Source: Haemophilus haemolyticus
GTDB lineage: Bacteria; Pseudomonadota; Gammaproteobacteria; Enterobacterales; Pasteurellaceae
DNA length: 45,583 bases
Direction of reading: 5' to 3'
NCBI RefSeq assembly: GCF_003493605.1
Contig: NZ_QQKA01000013.1
Location: 1 to 45,583, forward strand
Part shown: piece by piece, positions 24,705 through 33,651 of the stretch
Layout: every line of letters begins with the position of its first letter
Position numbering within the stretch: position 1 is the stretch's first letter
The notes under the pieces: generated by a model
The model's database searches: none
Seen by the model: the letters and a program-made list of their open reading frames with translations, nothing else
What the model was told of the DNA's origin: nothing
Program-made: the position numbers and the translations under genes

Positions 24705-26594
24705 CTAAATTTCGTCTAATAAAGGCTGCCAATTAACAGGTTTTAGCAACTGGGCGAATGCCGCGCGATTCGTTTGCGTCAGTAAACGTTCCGTCTCGCT
24801 CAATAAATTGAGTGCGTCCGCTAAAGTGTTAAAGGTTTTGCATTCTAATTGTGAGCAAAGTGCGGTTAAAAATGATGATGAATTTTCATCTCTAGTCAGC
24901 ATTGCCATCACGCATTTTTGTAGATTTTGTGTACGCAATACACTTGGCACTTTATTTAAGGTTAAGCGTAATTGTGCTTGATTTTCGATAAATTCAAAGC
25001 CAATTTTTTTGAAATCAGCTGAATATTGTTGCCATGTTTGAAATTGTGCTTCCGTTAAACGAAACACAATGGGAATCAATAAAGGCTGTTGTTCAATCTG
25101 TATTTGTTTTAACGCTAGTTGCCATTGCAAGCGTTGTAATTTTTCCAATGAAAGCAAAAAGAAATCTTGGTTTTGTTGTAATAACAACGCGCGATCTTCA
25201 ATAAGTGAAAGGGCGCGTAGATGTGATGAGCACTCAATTATTTCAGTTGAGATGATTTTAGCTGTATCTGAAATATTTTGTTGTGCTGTATTTGATATAT
25301 CCTTTTGCTCTGTAGGCGGTAATGTACGTAATAATTCAGCATATAAACGTTGCTCAGTTTTACTTGGTGCATCAGAACGGTAATCTCGATAACCAGTACT
25401 TACATGATTTGACAACACTGGTGTATTAGAAAAGTGCGGTTGATTTTGCTGTGATTTTTCATGATATTGTGGCGCAAAGATATTTTGCCCCGCAGAGGCA
25501 CGATTAGGACGAATACTGTAATTTGGTTGGGGTTCACGCACCGCATTTTCTTCGTGATTTTCTACCGCACTTTGGTCTGTGTGCCAATTAAGCTGTTCTT
25601 GATTGTTTAGCGCATAGCTGATGCCTTCGTAAATAAAATCATGAATCAGACGTTGTTGATGAAAGCGTACTTCATGTTTGGTTGGATGAACATTGACATC
25701 TACATCGTGCGGATTTAAATCAATAAACAACACAAACGCAGGATAAGCATCGTTTGACAAATATTGAGCATAGGCTTGTCTAATAGCATGGTTGATCACT
25801 TTATCACGCACCATTCGCCCATTGATATAGCAATAACTTAAATCATTTTGAGTTCGGCTAAAATTTGGTGTGGCTACCCAGCCCGATAAATGTAAATCAT
25901 CGTGTTTCCAATCAATTCGTAAGGCATTTTTGACAAAATCATCCCCACAAATAGCAGCGACACGTTTCAGTTGCTGATTGAGATCGAAGGCAGGGCGATA
26001 TTGACGGATGATTTTTCCATTATGCGTTAATGTAAATGCCGTGTTGAATTTCGTTAAAGCAATGCGACGAATGACTTCATCAATATGAGCAAATTCTGTT
26101 TTATCTGTGCGCAAAAATTTTCGGCGGGCTGGCGTGTTGAAAAAAAGATTGGCGACTTCAACTGTTGTGCCAACAGGATGTGATGCGGGTTTGATTGTTG
26201 TTTCCATATTACGACCTTGTGCATAAACTTGCCAAGCTTCAGTTTGTGCTTCGGTGCGAGAAGTTAGGGTTAGACGTGATACAGAGCTGATACTTGCTAA
26301 GGCCTCGCCACGAAAACCTAAACTTAAAATGGCTTCGAGATCGTCAAGATCGGTAATTTTACTCGTGGCATGTCGTGCCAAAGCAAGGCTTAATTCTTCT
26401 TTTGGAATGCCACAGCCATTGTCACGAATGCGGATTAAATTTGCCCCGCCATTTTCGATGTCGATTTGGATTTTATTTGCGCCTGCATCAAGGCTATTTT
26501 CCACTAATTCTTTTACCACAGATGCAGGGCGTTCTACCACTTCTCCAGCAGCAATTTGGTTAGCAAGTTGTGGGGAAAGAATTTTAATAGGCAT
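24705..26594 (-). CDS. mutL: DNA mismatch repair protein MutL
   Basis: MutL is the GHKL ATPase that links MutS to MutH and UvrD. The N-terminal half has [14 protein letters not shown] (26-39), IRDNGCGIP (55-63) and [14 protein letters not shown] (90-103), the three ATP-binding motifs, then [11 protein letters not shown] proline- and glutamine-rich linker with three uptake sequences (24858, 25432 and 25564) leads to the dimerisation domain. At 629 residues it has the normal length. The ATG directly abuts the amiB stop codon (TAA-ATG). The C-terminal endonuclease motif is absent, as in other MutH-containing gamma-proteobacteria. Confidence 0.97.
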   Translation of the reverse strand: MPIKILSPQLANQIAAGEVVERPASVVKELVENSLDAGANKIQIDIENGGANLIRIRDNGCGIPKEELSLALARHATSKITDLDDLEAILSLGFRGEALASISSVSRLTLTSRTEAQTEAWQVYAQGRNMETTIKPASHPVGTTVEVANLFFNTPARRKFLRTDKTEFAHIDEVIRRIALTKFNTAFTLTHNGKIIRQYRPAFDLNQQLKRVAAICGDDFVKNALRIDWKHDDLHLSGWVATPNFSRTQNDLSYCYINGRMVRDKVINHAIRQAYAQYLSNDAYPAFVLFIDLNPHDVDVNVHPTKHEVRFHQQRLIHDFIYEGISYALNNQEQLNWHTDQSAVENHEENAVREPQPNYSIRPNRASAGQNIFAPQYHEKSQQNQPHFSNTPVLSNHVSTGYRDYRSDAPSKTEQRLYAELLRTLPPTEQKDISNTAQQNISDTAKIISTEIIECSSHLRALSLIEDRALLLQQNQDFFLLSLEKLQRLQWQLALKQIQIEQQPLLIPIVFRLTEAQFQTWQQYSADFKKIGFEFIENQAQLRLTLNKVPSVLRTQNLQKCVMAMLTRDENSSSFLTALCSQLECKTFNTLADALNLLSETERLLTQTNRAAFAQLLKPVNWQPLLDEI

Positions 26595-27893
26595 TTATTT
26601 TTCTCTTAATTTTATTTTTTGTCCTGTAATAACTTTGCCATTTTTTAAATGTGGATTTAGGCCCAATAGTATATTTACTGGAATGTTATATTCTCTCGAA
26701 ATAGCATAAAGTGTTTGGTTTTTTGTTACTTTATGATAGAGCGGAATTATATTTTTTTGATTGTTGTTTTGTATATTCTTCTCTTTTTTTAAATCTTTAT
26801 TGATATTATTTACTGATCTATTTTGTTTTTTGTGAGAATTATTTTCATTAATTATTAATGGTTTAGTTTTTATATCGCCATTATCAGGAATTTTAATACT
26901 TTCATTTAGCCAAAGTGTTTTTCTCTTTAATTGATTTAATTTAATAATATCAGAGACTTTTACGTGATATTTATTTGATAAGCTACCTAAACTTTCTCCT
27001 TTTTTTACAATATGGCGAATGCCACTGTCTTTAATATTATCTTCATTTATATTTTGTTCTGAAGTGCGGTTATTTTTCCCTGATTTTTTTGTATCGTTTT
27101 GTTTGATGTTTTGCACTAAATTGTCTTTCACTAAGGCGTTGGTTTTACCACTACGGAATGCAACTAAGCCTTCATAAATCATATAAGCAATGCGGCGACG
27201 ATAGGCTTGAGAGTTAAGTTTTTTTTCTTCTTCTGAATTGGAAAGAAATCCCGTTTCTACCAACACAGAAGGAATATCTGGCGAACGTAGAACACCTAGA
27301 CTTGCATGTTGTGGGGTACTGCGACTTAATATTGTTACTTTAGCAAAATGGCGCAAAATATGTTCGCCTAACGCATAGCCAGTACGTTGGCTATGACCAA
27401 ATTGTAAATCAAGCACAGTTTGATCTAGGTATTTGTCATTATTGTGTGAAAGCACCTTTCCTGCACCACCAAGTAATTCCGAGCGTTTTTCATCGTCTTC
27501 TAGCCATTGACCCATTTCATCATTGGCTCGACGGTTTGATAATACCCAAACAGAAGCCCCGCGACGATCAGGCGATTCAGATGAATCGGCATGGATAGAA
27601 ATAAGATAATTCGCTTTAAATTTACGTGCGATTTCTGAACGTTCAGGCACGGAAATATAATAATCACTTTTACGCGTTAATACACCGCGAAAATGTGGAT
27701 CTTTATCCAATAAGGCTTTTAACTCTTTTGCAATCGAAAGGGTAACATTTTTTTCATAAATGCCTAAATTTCGGCTGATTGCACCGGGATCTTTTCCTCC
27801 GTGACCAGGATCAATTGCAATCGTAATAGGTGCTGCAAAAATAGAAAAGCTAAATGTCGAGAAAAAAAGAAAAAATAAAATTTTAGTTTTCAT
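26595..27893 (-). CDS. amiB: N-acetylmuramoyl-L-alanine amidase AmiB with two LysM domains
   Basis: This exported amidase splits septal peptidoglycan during division. Residues 1-20 are a signal peptide ending SIFA before [13 protein letters not shown]. The zinc histidine and glutamates of Amidase_3 are in [19 protein letters not shown] and VETGFLSN. The C-terminal half has two LysM repeats ([20 protein letters not shown] and [20 protein letters not shown]) separated by an asparagine- and lysine-rich linker. The linker DNA (about 26700-27130) is far more AT-rich than its surroundings. It lies 7 bp after tsaE and abuts mutL. Confidence 0.95.
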   Translation of the reverse strand: MKTKILFFLFFSTFSFSIFAAPITIAIDPGHGGKDPGAISRNLGIYEKNVTLSIAKELKALLDKDPHFRGVLTRKSDYYISVPERSEIARKFKANYLISIHADSSESPDRRGASVWVLSNRRANDEMGQWLEDDEKRSELLGGAGKVLSHNNDKYLDQTVLDLQFGHSQRTGYALGEHILRHFAKVTILSRSTPQHASLGVLRSPDIPSVLVETGFLSNSEEEKKLNSQAYRRRIAYMIYEGLVAFRSGKTNALVKDNLVQNIKQNDTKKSGKNNRTSEQNINEDNIKDSGIRHIVKKGESLGSLSNKYHVKVSDIIKLNQLKRKTLWLNESIKIPDNGDIKTKPLIINENNSHKKQNRSVNNINKDLKKEKNIQNNNQKNIIPLYHKVTKNQTLYAISREYNIPVNILLGLNPHLKNGKVITGQKIKLREK

Positions 27894-27900
27894 AAATAAG

Positions 27901-28377
27901 TTAATTAGAAAATGCGCTTATAATATTTTTACCCAAATTTGTTTGTGCGATTAATTCAATATTTCGTGCATCATCGTAATAATCAATATTTATTAAAATA
28001 TCCGCTTCTGGCAATATGCCTTGACCTTTTTCAGACCATTCAATTAAGCAAATGCTATCAGTATTAAAATAATCTCTAATACCCATAAATTCGAGTTCTT
28101 CAGGATCTGCTAAACGATATAAATCAAAATGATAAATCATTTTGCCTGCAATATTGTATTCTTCAACCAGCGTGTAAGTTGGGCTTTTTACATTACCTTG
28201 ATGACCGATACCTTGCAACATTCCACGTGTCAGCGTTGTTTTTCCTGCGCCAAGATCACCGTTAAGATAAACCATAATTGCTTTTTCAGTATGCAAATCT
28301 AAAAGAATTTCGGCGAATTTTTTGCCGAAGCGGAGCATAGAAAATTCATCAGGGATATATTGAGTTAAGCTTTCCAT
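27901..28377 (-). CDS. tsaE: tRNA threonylcarbamoyladenosine biosynthesis ATPase TsaE
   Basis: TsaE works with TsaB and TsaD to make t6A37 in tRNAs reading ANN codons. The 158 residues carry the P-loop [15 protein letters not shown] (about 40-54), [10 protein letters not shown] (about 65-74) and HFDLYRL with IEWSEKG. It heads the tsaE-amiB-mutL-miaA-glnE block. No strong ribosome site is visible. An inverted pair of uptake sequences separates it from folK upstream. Confidence 0.96.
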   Translation of the reverse strand: MESLTQYIPDEFSMLRFGKKFAEILLDLHTEKAIMVYLNGDLGAGKTTLTRGMLQGIGHQGNVKSPTYTLVEEYNIAGKMIYHFDLYRLADPEELEFMGIRDYFNTDSICLIEWSEKGQGILPEADILINIDYYDDARNIELIAQTNLGKNIISAFSN

Positions 28378-28414
28378 AACAGGTCATTAATGAAGAAAAA
28401 TGTGAGCAGATTCT

Positions 28415-28445
28415 ACCGCACTTTTGAGATTCATAAAAGTGCGGT
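28415..28445 (-). terminator. Inverted uptake-sequence pair after folK, probable terminator
   Basis: ACCGCACTT (28415-28423) and AAGTGCGGT (28437-28445) form a stem extended by more A-T pairs, with a loop of about 10 bases. It lies 8 bp past the folK stop. The T-run after it is missing on the minus strand, so termination would be weak or Rho-assisted. Paired uptake sequences often act as terminators in Haemophilus. Confidence 0.6.
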
Positions 28446-28452
28446 GAAATTT

Positions 28453-28935
28453 CTAGGGATTTAATTTTATCATTTCATGGTCAGCAAATTGCTTGACCAA
28501 ATTTGCTAGTGGCTGAGTGTTAGGTAAGACCAAATCCGATGCGATTTCAAACAACGGCACAATGACAAACTCACGATTATGCATATCATAATGGGGAATC
28601 GTTAAGCGTTCGTTTTGAATAATTTCATTGCCGTAAAGTAAAATATCTAAATCTAATGTGCGTTCGCCCCAGCGACGTAAACGCACTCGACCTTGCTCGT
28701 TTTCAATACGCTGTAATTCATCTAATAGCGCAAGCGGGCTAAGCTTGGTTTCAATTTTTGCAACAGCGTTCACATAATCGGGTTGATCTTGTGGACCGAG
28801 TGGTTTGCTTTTATAAAAAGAACTCGTTGTTACCAAATCTGTGTTTGGTAACTGACTTATCGCTTTAAGCGCAGCATGTAATTGTTCTATTGGCGTATTT
28901 AAATTGCTGCCTAACGCAATATATGCGGTAATCAT
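28453..28935 (-). CDS. folK: 6-hydroxymethyl-7,8-dihydropterin pyrophosphokinase
   Basis: This enzyme pyrophosphorylates the pterin in folate synthesis. The 160 residues have IALGSNLNTP (6-15), SSFYKSKPLGPQDQPDYVN and the signature RRWGERTLDLDILLYG (about 91-106) with the metal-binding aspartates. AAGGGAAGAG precedes the ATG and overlaps the end of pcnB, 8 bp away, as in enteric bacteria where pcnB and folK are paired. Confidence 0.97.
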   Translation of the reverse strand: MITAYIALGSNLNTPIEQLHAALKAISQLPNTDLVTTSSFYKSKPLGPQDQPDYVNAVAKIETKLSPLALLDELQRIENEQGRVRLRRWGERTLDLDILLYGNEIIQNERLTIPHYDMHNREFVIVPLFEIASDLVLPNTQPLANLVKQFADHEMIKLNP

Positions 28936-28943
28936 CTCTTCCC

Positions 28944-30407
28944 TTAATCTGCTGAACGCGTTGTTTTACGACGGCGTGGACGGTAGTATTTTTTCTTTGG
29001 TTTAGGATGTAAGCGTTGTTGCTCCTGTATCAACTGTTCACGCTGTTCACTATTGCTGAATTGATATTCGTGCCACCATTTGGCTAATTCAATTGTTTCG
29101 CCACCTTCAATTTCTGCACGCATAGCCAGTAAATCAAAGCCTGCACGGAATTTTGGATGTTCCATGGTACGCATTGGTGCTGAACCAGTACGTTTTAATA
29201 ATTGCAGCTGTAAGAACCAAATATCACGAATGACCGCAGTATGACGACGTGGCGCAGCTAAAGCACGGCAGAACAAATCTAAAACTTCATTACCCGCCAA
29301 CGCATAAGCATCATGATTATTTAGACCACCTTCATTTTTCAAAATTTCCACTTTTTCGCGTAATGGATACCAGAAAAATGCCGCAAATAAGAACGCAGGA
29401 TTAATACGAAGTTTATCTGCAACACGTTCATCTGTCGAAGTAAGCGCGGTGACGATCATGCGTTCTGCAAAACTATCTTCTTTCTCCGTAAAATATGGAC
29501 TTAATGCTGGGAAAAGTTGTTCAAATAAACCATATTGACGTAATAAACGATAGGTTTTTACGCCTTGTCCTGCTTGTAATAATTTTAAACTTTCGTCAAA
29601 TAAGCGAGCTGGCGGAATATTTTTTAATAAAGGCGTAAGTTCACGAATTGGTTGTTCGCTCGGTTTTTCAAGGAACATATCAAGTTTTGCCATAAAACGA
29701 ATTGAGCGAAGCATACGCACAGGATCTTCTTGATAACGCGTAACTGGATCACCGATTAAACGTAGCTTGCCTGCTTTGAGATCTTTAATGCCCTCGAAAT
29801 AATCTCGTAACGTATTATCTTGTGGATTGTAATACAGTGCATTGACCGTAAAATCACGGCGTGCCGCATCTTGTTCGATCGTACCGTAAACATTATCGCG
29901 TAGTAACATGCCTTCATTACTTTGCTTTGCTTGATTTTCATTGCGAGCATCACTGTGATTGGCACGGAAAGTGGCGACTTCAATAATATCTCGACCAAAC
30001 ATAATATGCGCTAATCGGAAACGGCGACCCACTAAACGGCATTGGCGTTGAAAAATGTTTTGGATTTGATCAGGACGGGCGTTTGTTGCTACATCAAAAT
30101 CTTTTGGTTTTTTACCGAGCAATAAATCACGGATACATCCACCGACGATATAAGCCTCGAAACCTTGACGTTGCAGTTTTTCCACAACAGTGAGTGCATT
30201 ACGGCTAAAATCTCGCGGGGAAATATCAAATTGAGCCGCTTTAATCACATTTTTATCGTAGCGACGTGTTTGTTCTGATTTTTTTGCTCGCACTTTTGAT
30301 ATTTGGCTATTAGAACGCTCAACTCGTTTAGAATAAGCACTTGTTTTGGCAACCTCTTTTGATTTTTTTGTTTTTTTGCCAAACAAATTTTTGATATAAG
30401 TAAGAAT
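28944..30407 (-). CDS. pcnB: Poly(A) polymerase I, probable AUU start
   Basis: PcnB adds poly(A) tails to RNA 3' ends and so promotes decay. The class II nucleotidyltransferase head has YIVGGCIRDLLLGKKPKDFDVATNA with the two catalytic aspartates, then LVGRRFRLAHIMFG and RRDFTVNALYY. The C-terminus is very basic (KPKKKYYRPRRRKTTR). No ATG is available near the front. A TTG at 30386 has no ribosome site. In the same frame CGGAG is followed by TAA, then ATT ATT. Starting at the second ATT (30407-30405) gives 487 residues beginning ILTYIKNLFGKK, which parallels E. coli PcnB (FTRVANFCRKV), itself started at AUU. It is followed closely by folK. Confidence 0.93.
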   Translation of the reverse strand: MLTYIKNLFGKKTKKSKEVAKTSAYSKRVERSNSQISKVRAKKSEQTRRYDKNVIKAAQFDISPRDFSRNALTVVEKLQRQGFEAYIVGGCIRDLLLGKKPKDFDVATNARPDQIQNIFQRQCRLVGRRFRLAHIMFGRDIIEVATFRANHSDARNENQAKQSNEGMLLRDNVYGTIEQDAARRDFTVNALYYNPQDNTLRDYFEGIKDLKAGKLRLIGDPVTRYQEDPVRMLRSIRFMAKLDMFLEKPSEQPIRELTPLLKNIPPARLFDESLKLLQAGQGVKTYRLLRQYGLFEQLFPALSPYFTEKEDSFAERMIVTALTSTDERVADKLRINPAFLFAAFFWYPLREKVEILKNEGGLNNHDAYALAGNEVLDLFCRALAAPRRHTAVIRDIWFLQLQLLKRTGSAPMRTMEHPKFRAGFDLLAMRAEIEGGETIELAKWWHEYQFSNSEQREQLIQEQQRLHPKPKKKYYRPRRRKTTRSAD

Positions 30408-30419
30408 AATTTACTCCGT
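30405..30419 (-). promoter_or_regulatory. Ribosome site and AUU start codon of pcnB
   Basis: On the minus strand CGGAG is followed by an in-frame TAA and then ATTATT. The second ATT stands six bases after GGAG, the best spacing. The TAA closes the frame, so no start further upstream is possible. Confidence 0.7.
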
Positions 30420-30490
30420 TTTTTTATTGTAAATTAATGGTTTAGCTCTTTTCTTGTAGGAAAAGTTAAGGGAAAATTTTCCGTATTTTT

Positions 30491-30527
30491 AAATGTAAAA
30501 AAGTGCGGCTAATTTTAACCGCACTTT
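30491..30527 (-). terminator. dksA terminator built from an uptake-sequence pair
   Basis: AAAGTGCGG (30500-30508) and CCGCACTTT (30519-30527) form the stem. On the minus strand the stem is followed by TTTTTTACATTT. One arm is a perfect uptake sequence (30518-30526); the other differs in the last base. It lies 22 bp past the dksA stop. Confidence 0.85.
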
Positions 30528-30548
30528 GGTATTTTTCAATAGAATGAA

Positions 30549-30986
30549 TTAACCAGCGACCTGTTTTTCGCGGATTTCAGCTAACGTTTTGCAATCAATG
30601 CAAAGATCTGCTGTTGGGCGTGCTTCCAAACGACGGATACCGATTTCCTCTCCGCAACAATCGCAGTAACCGAAATCATCGGTATCAAGTTTTTTCAAGG
30701 TTGCTTCGATTTTTTTCATTAGTTTGCGTTCGCGATCACGATTACGCAATTCTAGACTAAATTCCTCTTCCTGAGTTGCTCGGTCTGCGGGATCGGGGAA
30801 ATTGGTCACTTCATCCTGCATATGTGCAACGGTGCGAGAAGCTTCTTCCACGATTTGTTCGTGCCAAGCATTAAGAATTTTTCTGAAATGAAGAATTTGC
30901 TCTTCATTCATATATTCTTCATCTTTTTTCATTTGATAAGGCTTAACGCCTGCTAAATCTAGCAAGCTCAATGACGCTCTTGACAT
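30549..30986 (-). CDS. dksA: RNA polymerase-binding transcription factor DksA
   Basis: DksA binds the secondary channel of RNA polymerase and works with ppGpp in the stringent response. The 145 residues align with E. coli DksA from [14 protein letters not shown] onward. The coiled-coil tip carries the aspartates in [14 protein letters not shown] (about 67-80). The zinc finger is CDCCGEEIG with CIDCK. GGAG precedes the ATG. The leader is about 100 nt long. Confidence 0.97.
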   Translation of the reverse strand: MSRASLSLLDLAGVKPYQMKKDEEYMNEEQILHFRKILNAWHEQIVEEASRTVAHMQDEVTNFPDPADRATQEEEFSLELRNRDRERKLMKKIEATLKKLDTDDFGYCDCCGEEIGIRRLEARPTADLCIDCKTLAEIREKQVAG

Positions 30987-31054
30987 TTCTCACTCCTAAT
31001 ACATACAGAATTTAAGCGTGGACTTCACGACTTCCTGTCTTGTTATTTTAGTTT

Positions 31055-31077
31055 GTTCCTGACAGCTTTTTAGGAAC
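31055..31077 (-). promoter_or_regulatory. Hairpin in the dksA leader
   Basis: GTTCCT (31055-31060) and AGGAAC (31072-31077) can pair around an 11-base loop within the roughly 100-nt leader of dksA. No T-run follows on the minus strand, so it is not a terminator. Its role is unknown. Confidence 0.35.
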
Positions 31078-31096
31078 CCAATTTTTGCGGGCGGTA

Positions 31097-31125
31097 TAAA
31101 TATCAGAAGTTGTTTGTTTTAGCAA
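31097..31125 (-). promoter_or_regulatory. dksA promoter
   Basis: On the minus strand TTGCTA (31120-31125) and TATTTA (31097-31102) are 17 bp apart, followed by a GC-rich stretch (CCGCCCGC). That is the type of start region repressed by ppGpp and DksA, so autoregulation is possible. Confidence 0.55.
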
Positions 31126-31147
31126 GTAAATTTTCCTGAAAAATTTA

Positions 31148-31170
31148 TTTTTACGATACAGATCGCAAAA
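31148..31170. promoter_or_regulatory. CRP-S (competence) site of rec2
   Basis: The core TACGA-N6-TCGCA, with flanking T and A runs, matches the Sxy-dependent CRP-S sites of Haemophilus competence genes (TGCGA-N6-TCGCA, C-G at the key positions). Its centre lies about 41 bp before the start predicted from a -10 near 31188-31193, the class II activator position. Confidence 0.88.
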
Positions 31171-31244
31171 TTTGAAGCAATCGTTTGCATATTTAAATAA
31201 AACTAGCCTAGGCTTAGAGATATTATGATTAATCTTTTACAAAA

Positions 31245-33611
31245 ATGAAATTAAACTTAATAACTTTAGCTGTCTTGTTAATTGTTGCGGATTTAACCTT
31301 GTTATTTCTACCGCAACCGTTGCTATTGTCTTGGCAAGTTGCTCTCGTTATTGCGCTTGCTTTGATTTTTCTTTTTATTTTTTTCCATAGAAACGTTTTA
31401 GTTTATCTTGCCTTTTTTGTTGTTTCTCTAGGTTATACACACCATTCGGCACTTAGCTTGTTACAACAGGCTCAAAGTATTACCGCTCAAAAACAAGTGG
31501 TGACTTTTGAGATTCAAGAAATTTTGCACCAACAGGATTATCAAACGCTTATCGCCACAGCAACATTGGCGGATAACTTACAAGAGCAACGAATTTTTTT
31601 AAATTGGAAAGCAAAAGAGGTGCCTCAACTATCGGAAATTTGGCAAGCTGAAATTTCTTTACGTCCCCTTTCTGCGCGATTAAATTTTGGTGGATTTGAT
31701 CGGCAACAATGGTATTTTTCAAAGGGGATTAACGCTGTTGGAACCGTAAAAAGTGCGGCGAAAATTGCTGATGTTTCATCATTGCGTGCAGAAAAATTGC
31801 AACAAGTGAGAAAGCAAACGGAAGGGTTATCACTACAAGGTTTATTGATTGCGTTAGCTTTTGGCGAACGGGCTTGGTTAGATAAAACCACTTGGTCAAT
31901 TTACCAACAAACCAATACCGCACATCTTATTGCTATTTCTGGTTTACATATTGGGTTGGCTATGGGAATTGGATTTTACTTGTCGCGTGTTGTGCAAGTA
32001 TTTTTCCCAACCCGTTTTATTCATCCTTATTTTCCTTTAGTTTTTGGTGTTTTATTTGCTTTAATTTATGCGTATTTGGCTGGTTTTAGTGTGCCAACTT
32101 TTCGTGCCATTTCAGCACTTGTTTTCGTTTTCTTTGTTCAAATAATAAGGCGACATTATTCGCCCATTCAGCTTTTTACGGTGGTTGTTGCTTTTTTGAT
32201 TTTTTGCGATCCATTAATGCCGCTTTCGGTTAGTTTTTGGCTTTCTTGTGGGGCAGTTGGTTGTTTGATCCTCTGGTATCGTTATGTGCCTTTTTCTCTT
32301 TTTCAATGGAAAAATCGTCCCTTTCCCCCAAAAGTGCGGTGGATTTTGAGTTTATTTCATTTGCAATTGGGGTTATTGCTCTTTTTTACGCCTTTGCAAC
32401 TTTTTCTATTTAATGGCTTATCGCTGAGTGGATTTTTAGCCAATCTTATCGCCGTTCCAATTTATAGTTTTTTCCTTGTGCCATTAATTTTATTTGCCGT
32501 TTTTACCAACGGCACAATGTTTTCTTGGCAACTTGCAAATAGGTTAGCCGAAGGAATCACTTGGTTAATTTCTGTTTTTCAAGGAAATTGGCTCACGGTT
32601 TCATTTAATTTAGCATTGGTTTTAACCGCACTTTGTAGCGGAATCTTTATGTTAATTATTTGGCGTATTTATCGAGAACCAGAGGCTTCATCATCAACTT
32701 GGAAAATTAAACGAGCAAGATTTTTTACATTGAATCTCAGTAAACCTTTGCTAAAAAATGAACGAATCAACGTTTTGATATGTTCTTTCGGCATTATTCT
32801 TATGTGTTTTATGATTTTGTTGTTTAAACAATTGAGCAAACCAACTTGGCAGGTAGATACTTTAGATGTGGGGCAGGGCTTGGCAACGCTGATTGTGAAA
32901 AATGGCAAAGGGATTCTTTATGATACGGGTTCTTCTTGGCGAGGTGGAAGTATGGCTGAGTTGGAAATTTTGCCTTATTTACAAAGAGAAGGGATTGTTT
33001 TGGAAAAATTGATTTTAAGCCACGACGATAACGATCACGCAGGTGGTGCTTCGACAATTTTAAAGGCGTATCCCAATGTGGAATTTATTACCCCGTCGCA
33101 AAAAAATTATGGGGAAAATTACCACACTTTTTGTACTGCTGGACGTGATTGGGATTGGCAAGGGTTACATTTTCAAATACTTTCTCCTCACAACGTTGTG
33201 ACACGAGCTGATAATCCTCATTCTTGTGTAATTTTAGTCGATGATGGAAAGCATCGAGTTTTGCTGACTGGCGATGCTGAAGCAAAAAATGAACAAATTT
33301 TTGCCCGCACTTTAGGCAAAATTGATGTGTTGCAAGTGGGGCATCATGGAAGTAAGACATCGACAAGTGAATACTTACTTTCTCAGGTTCGACCAGATGT
33401 AGCGGTTATTTCTAGTGGGCGTTGGAATCCGTGGAAATTCCCCCATTATTCGGTTATAGAAAGGCTTCATCACTATAAAAGTGCGGTAGAAAATACCGCT
33501 GTTTCAGGGCAAGTGAGGGTAAATTTTTTTCAAGATCGATTAGAAATCCAACAAGTACGCACAGAATTTTCCCCTTGGTATGCGCGTGTAATTGGATTAT
33601 CGAAGGAATAA
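31245..33611 (+). CDS. rec2: Competence channel protein Rec2/ComEC
   Basis: Rec2 is the inner-membrane channel that carries single-stranded DNA into the cytoplasm during transformation. The N-terminus has several membrane segments. The competence domain (about 190-460) contains LLIALAFGERAWLDKTTW and LIAISGLHIGLAMG. The C-terminal third is a metallo-beta-lactamase-like domain with LDVGQGLATLIV, the metal motif LSHDDNDHAGG, LLTGDAEAKNE and VGHHGSKTSTS. At 788 residues it has the known H. influenzae length. Only a weak ribosome site precedes the ATG. The CRP-S site upstream places it in the competence regulon. Four uptake-like sequences lie within it. Confidence 0.96.
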   Translation: MKLNLITLAVLLIVADLTLLFLPQPLLLSWQVALVIALALIFLFIFFHRNVLVYLAFFVVSLGYTHHSALSLLQQAQSITAQKQVVTFEIQEILHQQDYQTLIATATLADNLQEQRIFLNWKAKEVPQLSEIWQAEISLRPLSARLNFGGFDRQQWYFSKGINAVGTVKSAAKIADVSSLRAEKLQQVRKQTEGLSLQGLLIALAFGERAWLDKTTWSIYQQTNTAHLIAISGLHIGLAMGIGFYLSRVVQVFFPTRFIHPYFPLVFGVLFALIYAYLAGFSVPTFRAISALVFVFFVQIIRRHYSPIQLFTVVVAFLIFCDPLMPLSVSFWLSCGAVGCLILWYRYVPFSLFQWKNRPFPPKVRWILSLFHLQLGLLLFFTPLQLFLFNGLSLSGFLANLIAVPIYSFFLVPLILFAVFTNGTMFSWQLANRLAEGITWLISVFQGNWLTVSFNLALVLTALCSGIFMLIIWRIYREPEASSSTWKIKRARFFTLNLSKPLLKNERINVLICSFGIILMCFMILLFKQLSKPTWQVDTLDVGQGLATLIVKNGKGILYDTGSSWRGGSMAELEILPYLQREGIVLEKLILSHDDNDHAGGASTILKAYPNVEFITPSQKNYGENYHTFCTAGRDWDWQGLHFQILSPHNVVTRADNPHSCVILVDDGKHRVLLTGDAEAKNEQIFARTLGKIDVLQVGHHGSKTSTSEYLLSQVRPDVAVISSGRWNPWKFPHYSVIERLHHYKSAVENTAVSGQVRVNFFQDRLEIQQVRTEFSPWYARVIGLSKE

Positions 33612-33651
33612 AAGGTACAATGCGCGCAATTTTTACTATTAGATAGCGATT

